Source: Devosiaceae bacterium (GTDB lineage Bacteria; Pseudomonadota; Alphaproteobacteria; Rhizobiales; Devosiaceae). From it: 64,000 nt of DNA. Every line of letters starts with the position of its first letter. Positions within the stretch are counted from its first letter, which is position 1. A program made the translations under genes and the position numbers. The notes beneath the pieces were generated by a model. It saw only the letters and a list, made by a program, of their open reading frames with translations, made no database searches and was not told the origin of the DNA. Location of the stretch: positions 15,422 through 79,421 of the forward strand of contig JAKISW010000007.1 in NCBI GenBank assembly GCA_021648375.1. The letters are read 5' to 3'. Shown here piece after piece: positions 53,999 through 62,199 of this stretch.

Positions 53999-55465
53999 TT
54001 GAAATATTCATCATTTGCGATGGCTGCGGCCTTCGCCGGCTCTGCTCTGCTTTCAAGCAGCAATGCACTCGCCACCACACTAGTCACGCCGCCGGCAACT
54101 ACCCCGTATGACCAAAAGAGCGATGCAACAGACGCCAATGACCAGTTGTTGGACGGCGGACGCCTTGGCATCAGCCCTGATGAACTTCCCGGTTCAAATC
54201 CACCCTCAAATGAAGGCCAGATTGCTGATCTGCAACGTGAGCTTACAAGGGTGACCGGTGAAATTATTTCCGCAATTAATCTATTGGCAGACTTAGAAGG
54301 GAGTGACGCTGTTGGTATTATTGATACTGATTCATTAATTAATCTGGTGCAAGTTTTTGTTCCAATTGACTTCGTCGCACCAGGTGAGATCAATTCTGAA
54401 CGCAGAATCAAAGAGGTCAGAGCGCAAATTAATGAACTTATTCAGCGTCAGGCCGATTTAAAAAACCGTATTCGTGAATTGGGTGGCGACCCCAACGCAG
54501 CACCAGCACCAGATGATTTCATACCCTCCAATCCCGGAGATCTAAGCGATATCGATCTCCAAGATCTGGGCGACGGTGAAGAGATATTATATTTCCCTAG
54601 AATGCCTCAAAATTCTGCTCTGAATAATATTTCAGCCTATAATGCCATCACCGCTTCCGCATCTAGAATTAAGACCCAATTCATAAACCAGAGCGATCTG
54701 GGCAACATCTGGTCTCGTTCAAAAGTCACCTATCTTGATGGCACAATTGGGCGCACCGGCTATGCTGGCAATGTACAGCTTGGTTTTGCCAAAACCCTGA
54801 TGCCGGGCCTTGATGTGGGCGGCTTTGTTTCAGGGTTTGTTGGCCGGGTTTCCTCGTCAGTATTAAACAGCGATACCACAAGCGCAGGACTTGGTGTTGG
54901 AACTTATCTGAAATATGCACTGACAGACGAGTTAGAAGCCGGAATAAGTGTTTTTTATGAACGCTCGAACAATAGCATAACCATAGGGCCCGATTCTGGC
55001 ACCTACAAGCGCGATCTGCTGCAAATCAGCGCATCCCTTGCCGGCAATTATCAGGTTGGTGTTATCAACGTTGCGCCAAGAGCTGCCCTGAACTGGACCT
55101 ATTCCGACCGCAATGCCTATACGGACAGCGCCGCTATCACAGTTCCCGGCTCAATCAATTCTCAACTAACCGCCACTGCCGGAGTTACACTCTCCAGAAC
55201 TATTTTGCTCACGGAAGGCAAGCTGCACTCAATCACTCCCAGCGTCGGAGCCAATTTGAATTACAATATTACCAATCTGGATGTGTTAAATCTTGCCGGT
55301 GGCAATACGATTGTTGAAAGCACATTTAATGCTGAAATATTCGCAGGTGCGCGATTCGAATTTATTGAGGGCGCAACAACAGATATTCGATTTGGCGTTC
55401 AGGGCTTAGGTGGCTCAACCCAGAGTTATAGTGCCAGCCTGGGAATTAATGTGCCCATCCACTGA
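53999..55465 (+). CDS. Outer-membrane autotransporter-like barrel protein
   Basis: 488 aa from a TTG start chosen because GGGGGAA lies just upstream and the product begins with a proper signal peptide (KYSSFAMAAAFAGSALLSSS, NALA). An N-terminal part of about 200 residues has a Pro-rich segment and two coiled-coil stretches (EGQIADLQRELTRVTGEIIS and INELIQRQADLKNRIRELGG). From about residue 215 it becomes barrel-like, with alternating strands such as GYAGNVQLGFAKTLMPGLDV, GLGVGTYLKYALTDELEAGI and TDIRFGVQGLGGS, ending VPIH. This resembles autotransporter translocator barrels, but the passenger is short. Function unknown. It interrupts the usual ybgC-tolQ neighbourhood. Confidence 0.75.
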   Translation: MKYSSFAMAAAFAGSALLSSSNALATTLVTPPATTPYDQKSDATDANDQLLDGGRLGISPDELPGSNPPSNEGQIADLQRELTRVTGEIISAINLLADLEGSDAVGIIDTDSLINLVQVFVPIDFVAPGEINSERRIKEVRAQINELIQRQADLKNRIRELGGDPNAAPAPDDFIPSNPGDLSDIDLQDLGDGEEILYFPRMPQNSALNNISAYNAITASASRIKTQFINQSDLGNIWSRSKVTYLDGTIGRTGYAGNVQLGFAKTLMPGLDVGGFVSGFVGRVSSSVLNSDTTSAGLGVGTYLKYALTDELEAGISVFYERSNNSITIGPDSGTYKRDLLQISASLAGNYQVGVINVAPRAALNWTYSDRNAYTDSAAITVPGSINSQLTATAGVTLSRTILLTEGKLHSITPSVGANLNYNITNLDVLNLAGGNTIVESTFNAEIFAGARFEFIEGATTDIRFGVQGLGGSTQSYSASLGINVPIH

Positions 55466-55500
55466 TCAATCTCAATTGAATTGAAACAGGTCAGTAGACA

Positions 55501-55905
55501 TCAGGTCTGGTTGCCCAATTTGATTGCCAGTTCCTGTGGCAGTCGGACCGGGCGGCCATTGTCCCCGATTGCCACCACGCTGACACTGGCGCGAGTTAAG
55601 ATTTCATCTTTACGAAAAATTTCCTGATCCAGAATAAACCGCGCGCCTTTTGCACTTTTAATCTCGGTCACAACCTCCAGCACATCATCAATATGAGCCG
55701 GTTTCAGATAGGCAATTTCCAGCCGGGCGACAGCAAACGCTATGCCCTTTTTGGCCAGTTCGAAATGGTGAATATCATTCTGACGCAACAATTCAGTACG
55801 CGCCCGCTCCATGAATTTCAGATATGCCGCATGATAAACATTGCCGCTAAAATCCGTATCTTCATAATAGATACGGATGGGGAAACGGTGGACTTTATTA
55901 TTCAT
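55501..55905 (-). CDS. ybgC: Tol-Pal-associated acyl-CoA thioesterase YbgC
   Basis: 134 aa, hot-dog fold. The catalytic Asp and conserved start are in RIYYEDTDFSGNVYHAAYLK, followed by FMERARTELLRQNDIHHFEL and IAYLKPAHIDDVLEVVTEIK. It hydrolyses acyl-CoA thioesters at the inner membrane and is generally linked to tol genes. Here the link is broken by the rightward barrel gene, so it must have its own promoter; it also is not in one unit with the nudix-ruvB genes because the SRPBCC remnant intervenes on the other strand. Confidence 0.94.
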   Translation of the reverse strand: MNNKVHRFPIRIYYEDTDFSGNVYHAAYLKFMERARTELLRQNDIHHFELAKKGIAFAVARLEIAYLKPAHIDDVLEVVTEIKSAKGARFILDQEIFRKDEILTRASVSVVAIGDNGRPVRLPQELAIKLGNQT

Positions 55906-55982
55906 AAAATTTCCAAAGTTTGACTGGTTTCCTATCCTGTGCTCCTGTTGACACTGATGTCAATCACCCAAGGAAATTTACT

Positions 55983-56468
55983 ATGCTGGTTCTAAAAAGC
56001 TCCGTCTGTGTTGATGCCTCTACCCGGATTGTCTGGGAATATCTGGCACGGGTTGAAAATGTCACCCATTAGGTTCCAGCAATCAACAAGGCCTGGTGCG
56101 AAGATAATCAAAGCCAGGGCGAAGGCACTATTCGTCACTGTCAGCTGGAAAAATTTAGTATTCGCGAAACTTTCGTCGAATGGGATGAGGGGAAAAGTTT
56201 CAAATATATTGCCACCGGCGCACCGATGATTAAATCCGCCTCCAATCGCTGGAGTCTGGAAGAAATCGAGGGCCAGACCCTTATCACGTCATATGCTGAA
56301 ATCGTGGTCAAAGGCGGCGTTTTTGGTCGCCTGCTGGAGCCAATGATTTTTCTGGCGACAAAGTATGCGCTTCCAAATGCCCTTGCTCCGCTGAAATATT
56401 ATATTGAAACCGGCAAGGCTTATGAAGGAGATGCCAAAGACCTGCCTTTGGCTCCAGCTTTTTGCTAA
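55983..56468 (+). pseudogene. SRPBCC (polyketide-cyclase-like) gene with in-frame amber codon
   Basis: ATG at 55983 with AAGGAAA upstream opens a frame that hits TAG at 56070-56072 (codon 30) and then stays open to a TAA at 56468, 161 codons in all. Before the stop: SSVCVDASTRIVWEYLARVE; after it: VPAINKAWCEDNQSQGEGTI, ETFVEWDEGKSFKYIATGAP and SNRWSLEEIEGQTLITSYAE. The whole reads as one START/SRPBCC lipid-binding domain, and the TAG falls where many relatives have Trp (VTHxVPAI), i.e. a single TGG-to-TAG change. Either a recent pseudogene or a case of amber readthrough. It lies opposite in strand to its neighbours. Confidence 0.85.
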
Positions 56469-56477
56469 AAAACATCC

Positions 56478-56978
56478 TTAGGTTTTTATCTCATCTATAA
56501 TCAGATGCTGCGGGCGCTCCGGCAAATCACCAAGCCTTACCCTGATCCATTTGGGCAGCAGATTTATTGCCTTTAGCGCCTGCTCTTCAATTTCAACCCA
56601 GTAAAAACTCAACTCATGCCCCTCATCATGGGTAATGAGGCAGGGTTTTTGTATTTCAAAGGGGAAATCATCCGGCAAGGTAAGTTTATAATATTTTGCC
56701 AGTTCATGAAAATTCTCCCCCTCCAGATCAAAGAAATTTTCAACGCTGAACAATAAATTGCCGATTTTTCCCTTACAACCCAACTCTTCTTCGACTTCAC
56801 GCACCAGAGCCATGTCGCTTCGCTCGCCAAATTCCACCCGTCCGCCGGGCAAAAACACATAATCCTGATCATCCTCTCGGCACACCAGCACATGATTGTT
56901 GCGAATGATAATTGCTGCAACCCGGTAATTAAACTTGTTCGTCCCACGCAAAAAACTCAAGGTCCAGCGCTCGCTCAA
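56478..56978 (-). CDS. NUDIX hydrolase
   Basis: 166 aa. The NUDIX box is complete: GGRVEFGERSDMALVREVEE followed by ELG, giving GX5EX7REXXEEXG. Preceding text VAAIIIRNNHVLVCREDDQD and the following VENFFDLEGENFHELAKYYK are typical of ADP-ribose/NTP-type members, but the substrate cannot be told. Its start overlaps the end of ruvB by 4 nt, making it the last gene of the ruv operon, and a link to nucleotide housekeeping is possible. Confidence 0.92.
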   Translation of the reverse strand: MSERWTLSFLRGTNKFNYRVAAIIIRNNHVLVCREDDQDYVFLPGGRVEFGERSDMALVREVEEELGCKGKIGNLLFSVENFFDLEGENFHELAKYYKLTLPDDFPFEIQKPCLITHDEGHELSFYWVEIEEQALKAINLLPKWIRVRLGDLPERPQHLIIDEIKT

Positions 56979-58012
56979 CTTTCATCATCCGTAAACATAT
57001 TGGCCTGATTGCCCACAAATCCTTGCGGTACACTCAAATTCAAATGATTGAACGCCGCCCCGGTCAGCATACGTCCACGCGGCGTGCGCTGCACAAAACC
57101 CTTTTGCATCAGATAAGGTTCAACAATATCTTCAATGGCATCCCGCGGCTCTGAAAGTGCGGCAGCAATGGTTTCAATACCCACCGGACCGCCCCCGTAA
57201 AGCTCGCCAATTACATTCAGATATCGCCGGTCCAGCATATCCAGCCCCATCTTATCGACATCAAGCCTGAGCAAAGCCTTGTCGGCAATTTCCGCGCTAA
57301 CCACCTCTTCCCCTGCCACCAGCGCAAAATCCATCACCCTACGTAACAAGCGCCCGGCAATGCGCGGCGTACCACGGGAGCGACGGGCAACTTCCATTGC
57401 CCCGTCTTCTCCCATTGAAACTCCCAAAAGTCGCGCTCCGCGATTTACAATTTGCACCAGTTCTTCAGGCGTATAAAAATTTAAGCGTACCGGAATGCCA
57501 AACCGGTCACGCAGAGGAGTTGTCAGCAAACCGGCGCGAGTGGTTGCGCCAACCAGGGTAAATCGCGCCAGATCAATCCTGACAGAACGCGCCGCCGGAC
57601 CCTCCCCGATAATAAGATCAAGTTGAAAATCTTCCATCGCCGGATAAAGAATTTCTTCAATTGCCGGGTTAAGCCGATGAATTTCGTCAATGAACAACAC
57701 ATCACCATCTTCAAGATTGGTCAGCAATGCCGCCAGATCTCCCGCCTTGGCAATCACCGGCCCGGAGGTAGCACGAAACCCGGCCCCCAGCTCTTTGGCT
57801 ACAATTTGCGCCAGAGTGGTTTTTCCCAATCCCGGCGGGCCGACAAAAAGCACATGATCCAAAGCGGTTTTACGCTTTTTTGCCGCTTCAATAAAAACTT
57901 CAAGATTGGCCCGAACATCGGCCTGCCCGACAAATTCTGAAAAACCTGAAGGACGCAAAGAAACATCGTTGTGCCCGTCTCTTTCGGCCGTGGATGAAGT
58001 TAATTCACTCAA
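56975..58012 (-). CDS. ruvB: Holliday junction branch-migration helicase RuvB
   Basis: 345 aa, AAA+ motor that drives branch migration with RuvA. SLRPSGFSEFVGQADVRANL opens the protein. Walker A HVLFVGPPGLGKTTLAQIVA, Walker B DVLFIDEIHRLNPAIEEILY, sensor VGATTRAGLLTTPLRDRFGI and the C-terminal winged helix GLDMLDRRYLNVIGELYGGG, DIVEPYLMQKGFVQRTPRGR are intact. It overlaps the upstream membrane-protein gene by 8 nt and the downstream NUDIX gene by 4 nt. Confidence 0.97.
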   Translation of the reverse strand: MSELTSSTAERDGHNDVSLRPSGFSEFVGQADVRANLEVFIEAAKKRKTALDHVLFVGPPGLGKTTLAQIVAKELGAGFRATSGPVIAKAGDLAALLTNLEDGDVLFIDEIHRLNPAIEEILYPAMEDFQLDLIIGEGPAARSVRIDLARFTLVGATTRAGLLTTPLRDRFGIPVRLNFYTPEELVQIVNRGARLLGVSMGEDGAMEVARRSRGTPRIAGRLLRRVMDFALVAGEEVVSAEIADKALLRLDVDKMGLDMLDRRYLNVIGELYGGGPVGIETIAAALSEPRDAIEDIVEPYLMQKGFVQRTPRGRMLTGAAFNHLNLSVPQGFVGNQANMFTDDES

Positions 58013-58460
58013 CTTGCATCGCCTCTAAAACTGGCCGTTGAAAAAACATTTTTTCAATTCCCTTTAGAACCAGCACCGAGAACAAGCCGGCAGGTATCAG
58101 CACAACGCCAAGCATCATAAACCCAAACCCGAACGCCAAAGCACCTGCAATCATAATGATCAGATTGATGACAGTTGAAACCAGCAATGTTTCAAACAGA
58201 TTGGTTTGGCCATTTTTCCGCAGGGATTTTGCCGCATGAATTCCGGTGATTATTGCCGGAATAAGGCCAAAAACATAGGCAATTGGTATCATCCAATACA
58301 TATCCCCCAGACCCTCAGGCCCAAAAAACTGAGAAGGCGCCAACCTGTTATTGTACCACTCGACAAAAACAATCACCCCTGCCCAACCGGCAAATCCCAA
58401 TAGCGGACCCAAAATCGGATAAAACAAAAAATACAAAAATGGAAATCTTGTCTCCCTCAA
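58005..58460 (-). CDS. Small multi-pass membrane protein between ruvA and ruvB
   Basis: 151 aa with about four hydrophobic helices: FLYFLFYPILGPLLGFAGWA, YWMIPIAYVFGLIPAIITGI, LLVSTVINLIIMIAGALAFG and FGFMMLGVVLIPAGLFSVLV. No family recognised. It overlaps ruvA by 4 nt and ruvB by 8 nt, so it is translated with the recombination genes, which normally adjoin. Its hydrophobic character does not suggest a part of the RuvAB machine. Start GTG/ATG choice is fixed by the overlap. Confidence 0.82.
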   Translation of the reverse strand: MRETRFPFLYFLFYPILGPLLGFAGWAGVIVFVEWYNNRLAPSQFFGPEGLGDMYWMIPIAYVFGLIPAIITGIHAAKSLRKNGQTNLFETLLVSTVINLIIMIAGALAFGFGFMMLGVVLIPAGLFSVLVLKGIEKMFFQRPVLEAMQVE

Positions 58461-59074
58461 GAACTCAGCTCCTTCAAACCCAACCTGATCAATTTTTCTG
58501 TTGGTGTATCCTCTCCCTCAGTGGCGACAATTTTTGCCAGGGCTGCCGAAGCCTGTGCTGAAGAATATCCAAGGTTTGAAAGAGCTGAAACAGCATCCGC
58601 CACATTGCCTGCCGCCAATCCCTCTCCAAGGGCAGATTGCAAACCAAGCGCTCCGCTATCAATGCCGCCAATATCAGGAATTTTACCCTTTAATTCAGTG
58701 ACCAGCCTTTGGGCCAGTTTTGGCCCCACCCCGGATGCACGGCCCATCATCGCCTTGTCCTGCAAGGCAATGGCTGAGGCAATTTCCTGCGGTGAAAGGG
58801 TGGAAAGAATAGCCAGCGCCACCCGTGCCCCGACCCCCTGCACTGAGAGCAAAACTCCAAACCATGCCTTTTCGTTAATGGAGGCAAACCCGTGCATACG
58901 CAGCATATCCTCGCGCACCATCATTTCGATGTGAATGGTGCAAGCTTCGCCTACCGATGGTAATGAAGCCATGGTTCTGGAGGAACAAAATACCAGATAA
59001 CAAACCCCGCCCACATCTATCAGAACATGATCATCGCCAAGTTCTTCCACCACCCCTTTCAGCTTGCCGATCAT
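58457..59074 (-). CDS. ruvA: Holliday junction DNA-binding protein RuvA
   Basis: 205 aa. Domain I: MIGKLKGVVEELGDDHVLID and GVCYLVFCSSRTMASLPSVG. Domain II with helix-hairpin-helix motifs: LLSVQGVGARVALAILSTLS and RASGVGPKLAQRLVTELKGK. The flexible linker and C-terminal domain III (DAVSALSNLGYSSAQASAAL) bind RuvB. Coupled to ruvC by a 4-nt overlap. Confidence 0.97.
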   Translation of the reverse strand: MIGKLKGVVEELGDDHVLIDVGGVCYLVFCSSRTMASLPSVGEACTIHIEMMVREDMLRMHGFASINEKAWFGVLLSVQGVGARVALAILSTLSPQEIASAIALQDKAMMGRASGVGPKLAQRLVTELKGKIPDIGGIDSGALGLQSALGEGLAAGNVADAVSALSNLGYSSAQASAALAKIVATEGEDTPTEKLIRLGLKELSS

Positions 59075-59595
59075 GCGCGCTTTTTTCCCGTACCGGGATC
59101 ATTAACAAGCAGGCGCGCTTTACGGTGATGGGCATGACATATGGCAATGGCCAGCGCGTCGGCCTCATCGGCACCATTAAAACTGGCGCTGGGTAAAAGC
59201 GTATTGACCATCAATTGCATCTGTCCCTTATCGGCATGACCCGAGCCGACAATGGATTTTTTTACCAGATTGGCGGCATATTCACCCACCTCAAGGTCAA
59301 GCAAAGCCGGGGCCATTAATACCACCCCGCGCGCCTGACCAAGTTGCAGGGCCGAGCGGGCACCTGCTGAAACAAAAGTTTCTTCAACCGCTGCTTCATC
59401 GGGACGAAAAGTTTTTATGGTAGCGCAAAGCTCTTCAAACAAAGTAACAAGCCGGTTGGCCAATGGGAGTTTGACATTGGGAACTATGGTGCCGGACGCC
59501 ACAAAACTCAGGCGATTGCCCGCACTTTCAATGATCCCCCAGCCGCATCGGCGCAACCCCGGATCAATTCCAATAATTCTGACAAGTTCCATCAT
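59071..59595 (-). CDS. ruvC: Holliday junction resolvase RuvC
   Basis: 174 aa. RuvC nuclease with the first catalytic Asp in RIIGIDPGLRRCGWGIIE, Glu in DEAAVEETFVSAGARSALQL, and the C-terminal DEADALAIAICHAHHRK carrying the last acidic residues. YAANLVKKSIVGSGHADKGQ is a further family stretch. It resolves Holliday junctions after RuvAB migration. First gene of the ruvC-ruvA-orf-ruvB-nudix operon. Confidence 0.97.
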   Translation of the reverse strand: MMELVRIIGIDPGLRRCGWGIIESAGNRLSFVASGTIVPNVKLPLANRLVTLFEELCATIKTFRPDEAAVEETFVSAGARSALQLGQARGVVLMAPALLDLEVGEYAANLVKKSIVGSGHADKGQMQLMVNTLLPSASFNGADEADALAIAICHAHHRKARLLVNDPGTGKKRA

Positions 59596-59664
59596 GTTTC
59601 CAATATAATCAGATTTGCTTATTTATACCAAGCGCAAAGTGAACAAAAGGGAAACACTTTAAAC

Positions 59665-59784
59665 TTATTTCATCAGATATTTTATCAGTGCCGCTATAGA
59701 TAAAATCAACAAAGCCCCGACAAGCACCATCCAGATGCCGCCAAACCACATACCGCCGCCCATCCATTCAGCTCCATTCCACAT
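59665..59784 (-). CDS. 39-residue membrane miniprotein
   Basis: MWNGAEWMGGGMWFGG followed by IWMVLVGALLILSIAALIKY and LMK, 39 aa, with CGGAG about 7-12 nt upstream of the ATG. A Met/Trp/Gly-rich head precedes one transmembrane helix. Short proteins with similar MWxxGW/MGGGMWFG heads occur in many bacteria, sometimes with a SHOCT domain; here none is attached. It sits alone between ruvC and the terminator of the next gene, in a 336-bp region that would otherwise be called empty. Function unknown. Confidence 0.7.
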   Translation of the reverse strand: MWNGAEWMGGGMWFGGIWMVLVGALLILSIAALIKYLMK

Positions 59785-59851
59785 ATTTTTTACTCCGGTT
59801 TTTCTGCTTCCAGTCTAAAATATAATAATTAGCCACAAAGATTTCCAGAGC

Positions 59852-59891
59852 AAAAAAACAAAAACCCGGCACTGATTCTATCCGTGCCGGG
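59852..59891 (-). terminator. Terminator of the Met/Asp-rich protein gene
   Basis: CCCGGCAC (59865-59872) pairs with GTGCCGGG (59884-59891). On the minus strand it runs into a T-rich tract (TTTTTGTTTTTTTG, complement of 59851-59864). It lies 41 nt after the gene stop at 59932. Confidence 0.88.
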
Positions 59892-59931
59892 CTATAATTT
59901 TCAGCTGAGGTCAAAAACCTGACCTGGGTTT

Positions 59932-60984
59932 TTACATGGCCGTATAAAACCGATTACCTTCAAGAGTTAAATTGCCATAAAAGTTAACATGGATAAACGG
60001 CTGGTCATTACCGTTTGGCAAAGTAACTCCGGTTGGAACCGGGCTGGCCATAGGGCCATCAGGAGAACCTTTTGCCGGTGGCAACGCCAGATGGATTTCC
60101 AGCTGATCAGGCTGGGCCACATCAAAACCAACCTGATAGTCAGCATCGCGGGTACGCTCGGAAACCATCACATGCACAATCCGGTTGCTGTCCACTTTTT
60201 CTCCATCCACATAAATGTCGCCAAGTCCCCATGCAGTAATGTACGAGAATTCTTCAACCACCAACGGTGTTCCAATTCCGGTTGCGCCATGCATCAATAC
60301 ATTGGTGCCAACGCCGCCAAAAAACGGATGGTCAGGACCAACCGGAATGACTCTATCCATAGTCACCCGTATTGTCTGACCGGCAGGAGAAACAAAAGAA
60401 GCATCCATTTTCACCTCATCCAAAGAATTGGGATTGTCCTTAGCGGTGAGGTCTTTAACTTCGATGTTAAATGTACCGGTAGTCATTTCAATATTATTCG
60501 AAAACATTGCCGGGTTTTTAGCTGTGGTATAGGCGCTTCCATCGGCATTTGTCAGACGATTTTCCAGCGGCAAAAGATCAACATTTATCGGAGCATCCGG
60601 CGTGCCAAACAAAGCCGGGTCAAGTTCGCGGCGATCAGGGAATTGCCAGATGGCAACTCCATCAGCTGAAGCAGACATTTTTCCGGTCGGAACTTTCATT
60701 TCCATACCGTCATCCATCTTGTCATCGTCCATCATGTCATCGTCGGCCATATCATCATCTTTCATGCCGTCAGACATTTCGTCGTCTTTCATGTCTGATG
60801 CCATGGCATCATCTTTCATGGCATCGTCTTTCATGCCGTCTTCCATCTTCATACCGTCATCTGGCTTCGCCGTTGCATGAGCCAGCGCAACATTTGCCAT
60901 GGCAAAGCTGGCAAGAACACCGGCAGCCCCCGTTAAAAGAGCTATCTTCAAAGCCCCAAGCCTTGTTTCATTTAAAATTTTCAC
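59932..60984 (-). CDS. Exported protein with Met/Asp-rich repeat segment
   Basis: 350 aa. A signal peptide (IALLTGAAGVLASFAMANVA, ALA) is followed by residues about 40-95, a degenerate repeat of M-x-D-D units (MKDDAMKDDAMASDMKDDEM and variants), and then a folded region of about 250 residues: DGVAIWQFPDRRELDPALFG, TFNIEVKDLTAKDNPNSLDE, ASFVSPAGQTIRVTMDRVIP, EEFSYITAWGLGDIYVDGEK and DQPFIHVNFYGNLTLEGNRF. I do not recognise the family. Met-rich repeats in exported proteins often bind copper(I) or silver, and Asp suits other cations, but neither is shown. Monocistronic with its own terminator. Confidence 0.75.
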   Translation of the reverse strand: MKILNETRLGALKIALLTGAAGVLASFAMANVALAHATAKPDDGMKMEDGMKDDAMKDDAMASDMKDDEMSDGMKDDDMADDDMMDDDKMDDGMEMKVPTGKMSASADGVAIWQFPDRRELDPALFGTPDAPINVDLLPLENRLTNADGSAYTTAKNPAMFSNNIEMTTGTFNIEVKDLTAKDNPNSLDEVKMDASFVSPAGQTIRVTMDRVIPVGPDHPFFGGVGTNVLMHGATGIGTPLVVEEFSYITAWGLGDIYVDGEKVDSNRIVHVMVSERTRDADYQVGFDVAQPDQLEIHLALPPAKGSPDGPMASPVPTGVTLPNGNDQPFIHVNFYGNLTLEGNRFYTAM

Positions 60985-61196
60985 AATGATTCTCCAAAAT
61001 TTTCAGCTGGCCCAATCGGCCACTTATTCGCCAAGAAACTTTATCAGAGCATTTTGTCACCCATGGGTAACAGTTAGACAAGAATAGGTGTCAGGCCCGT
61101 GAATAGTTGTAAAAATATGATCCAAAACAGGCAGAATTTCCCGCTAAACATGGCTCACGAGAAAGTTTCATATCAACAGCATCACAATTTAGTATG

Positions 61197-61619
61197 TCAA
61201 AAAAGCCAGGTTAAGGCCTGAAAAAAATTCATCGCAATGGCGACAAAAAGCACACCAGCAACCAAAATTGCCCACCCGCTATAGATTTTTGTGAAAATCC
61301 TGTCAGAACCTAAACCGGGAAAACTGTTCGTTTTAAGCTGCCTGAACATATAAAGCGCCAACGGTATCCACAAAACCAGCTGCACAACAGTGCCAACCTG
61401 TTTTGTATCAAGACCTGGAGCGAAATTCAGCAATGTTAAATTCAGCACGCCCGTTAATATCATAACCGCAAAAACCCAGCGCGCCGGCGTCCACCAGAAT
61501 AAAAATACCAGGCTGGAAAAAAATATAATCCGTATGAACAACACCCAGATTTTTACCCACTGGGGCAGATCAGAAACCAGTTCCTGACGTTGCTGTATCA
61601 ACTCGATTATATATTGCAT
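61197..61619 (-). CDS. Four-helix inner-membrane protein of unknown function
   Basis: 140 aa. Four transmembrane helices: IWVLFIRIIFFSSLVFLFWW, RWVFAVMILTGVLNLTLLNF, VGTVVQLVLWIPLALYMFRQ and YSGWAILVAGVLFVAIAMNF. No catalytic motif is seen and I cannot name a family. It may be co-transcribed with the histidine phosphatase gene 34 nt upstream. The 212-bp gap on its other side (60985-61196) holds no gene that I can see. Confidence 0.75.
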   Translation of the reverse strand: MQYIIELIQQRQELVSDLPQWVKIWVLFIRIIFFSSLVFLFWWTPARWVFAVMILTGVLNLTLLNFAPGLDTKQVGTVVQLVLWIPLALYMFRQLKTNSFPGLGSDRIFTKIYSGWAILVAGVLFVAIAMNFFQALTWLF

Positions 61620-61653
61620 TTTTTATCGCCTCGCTTTTAACCAGGCCATAACC

Positions 61654-62196
61654 CTATATTTCCAGCTTAAGCACCTGACAATTATCAGGCTGAACACCGG
61701 TCAGGGCACGGATAAAATTACCATGGGTTACAATTGCAGTTGAATGAAGTTTCATCTGTTTTGCAAAAGCCACAAACTCCGCCGCCCGTTGTTCAAGGGA
61801 GATCAACGGCTCGACCGTAATGCCATTTTTACCCCCATCACCTTTGTGCCACCAATGATCTTCAAGGTGAGAAAAATCAAGATGCGCCCAGTTCTTCGCC
61901 AGAATGTCCGGGTGAGTTCCAACATCACCACTGTGGGACAATTGTTCCCGCACCAGCGCGTTGACTTTGGTTGGCAATGAGCGCTGAAAAATCAGCTCCG
62001 CCGTTTCAAGGGTTCGGGTCAATGGCGAAACAATTACATTTTTTAGATTCAGCCGCTCCACCTCGTCCCGCACCTCAACGGCTTGCGTTATGCCCAGATC
62101 AGACAAGGGTGCATCAAATATCATCGGATCGCGCATAATTTTTCCATAGGCCGCATTAAATTCGGATTGCGCATGGCGGATCAGGTAAATAGACAT
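61654..62196 (-). CDS. Histidine phosphatase superfamily (phosphoglycerate mutase-like) protein
   Basis: 180 aa. The RHG motif with the phosphorylated His is IYLIRHAQSEFNAAYG; the second catalytic parts are VIVSPLTRTLETAELIF and the late His in HSTAIVTHGNFIRALTGV. The RH-A-Q (rather than RHG) variant is seen in several small members. The substrate is unknown; these proteins act on sugar phosphates or phosphoproteins. It begins 3 nt after the yebC stop, so they are in one operon. Confidence 0.9.
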   Translation of the reverse strand: MSIYLIRHAQSEFNAAYGKIMRDPMIFDAPLSDLGITQAVEVRDEVERLNLKNVIVSPLTRTLETAELIFQRSLPTKVNALVREQLSHSGDVGTHPDILAKNWAHLDFSHLEDHWWHKGDGGKNGITVEPLISLEQRAAEFVAFAKQMKLHSTAIVTHGNFIRALTGVQPDNCQVLKLEI

Positions 62197-62199
62197 ATT

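Noticed and set aside
60549..60880. Ser/Met-rich or His/Arg-rich plus-strand frames
   Set aside because: Antisense of the Met/Asp repeat; repetitive translation is a by-product of the DNA repeat.
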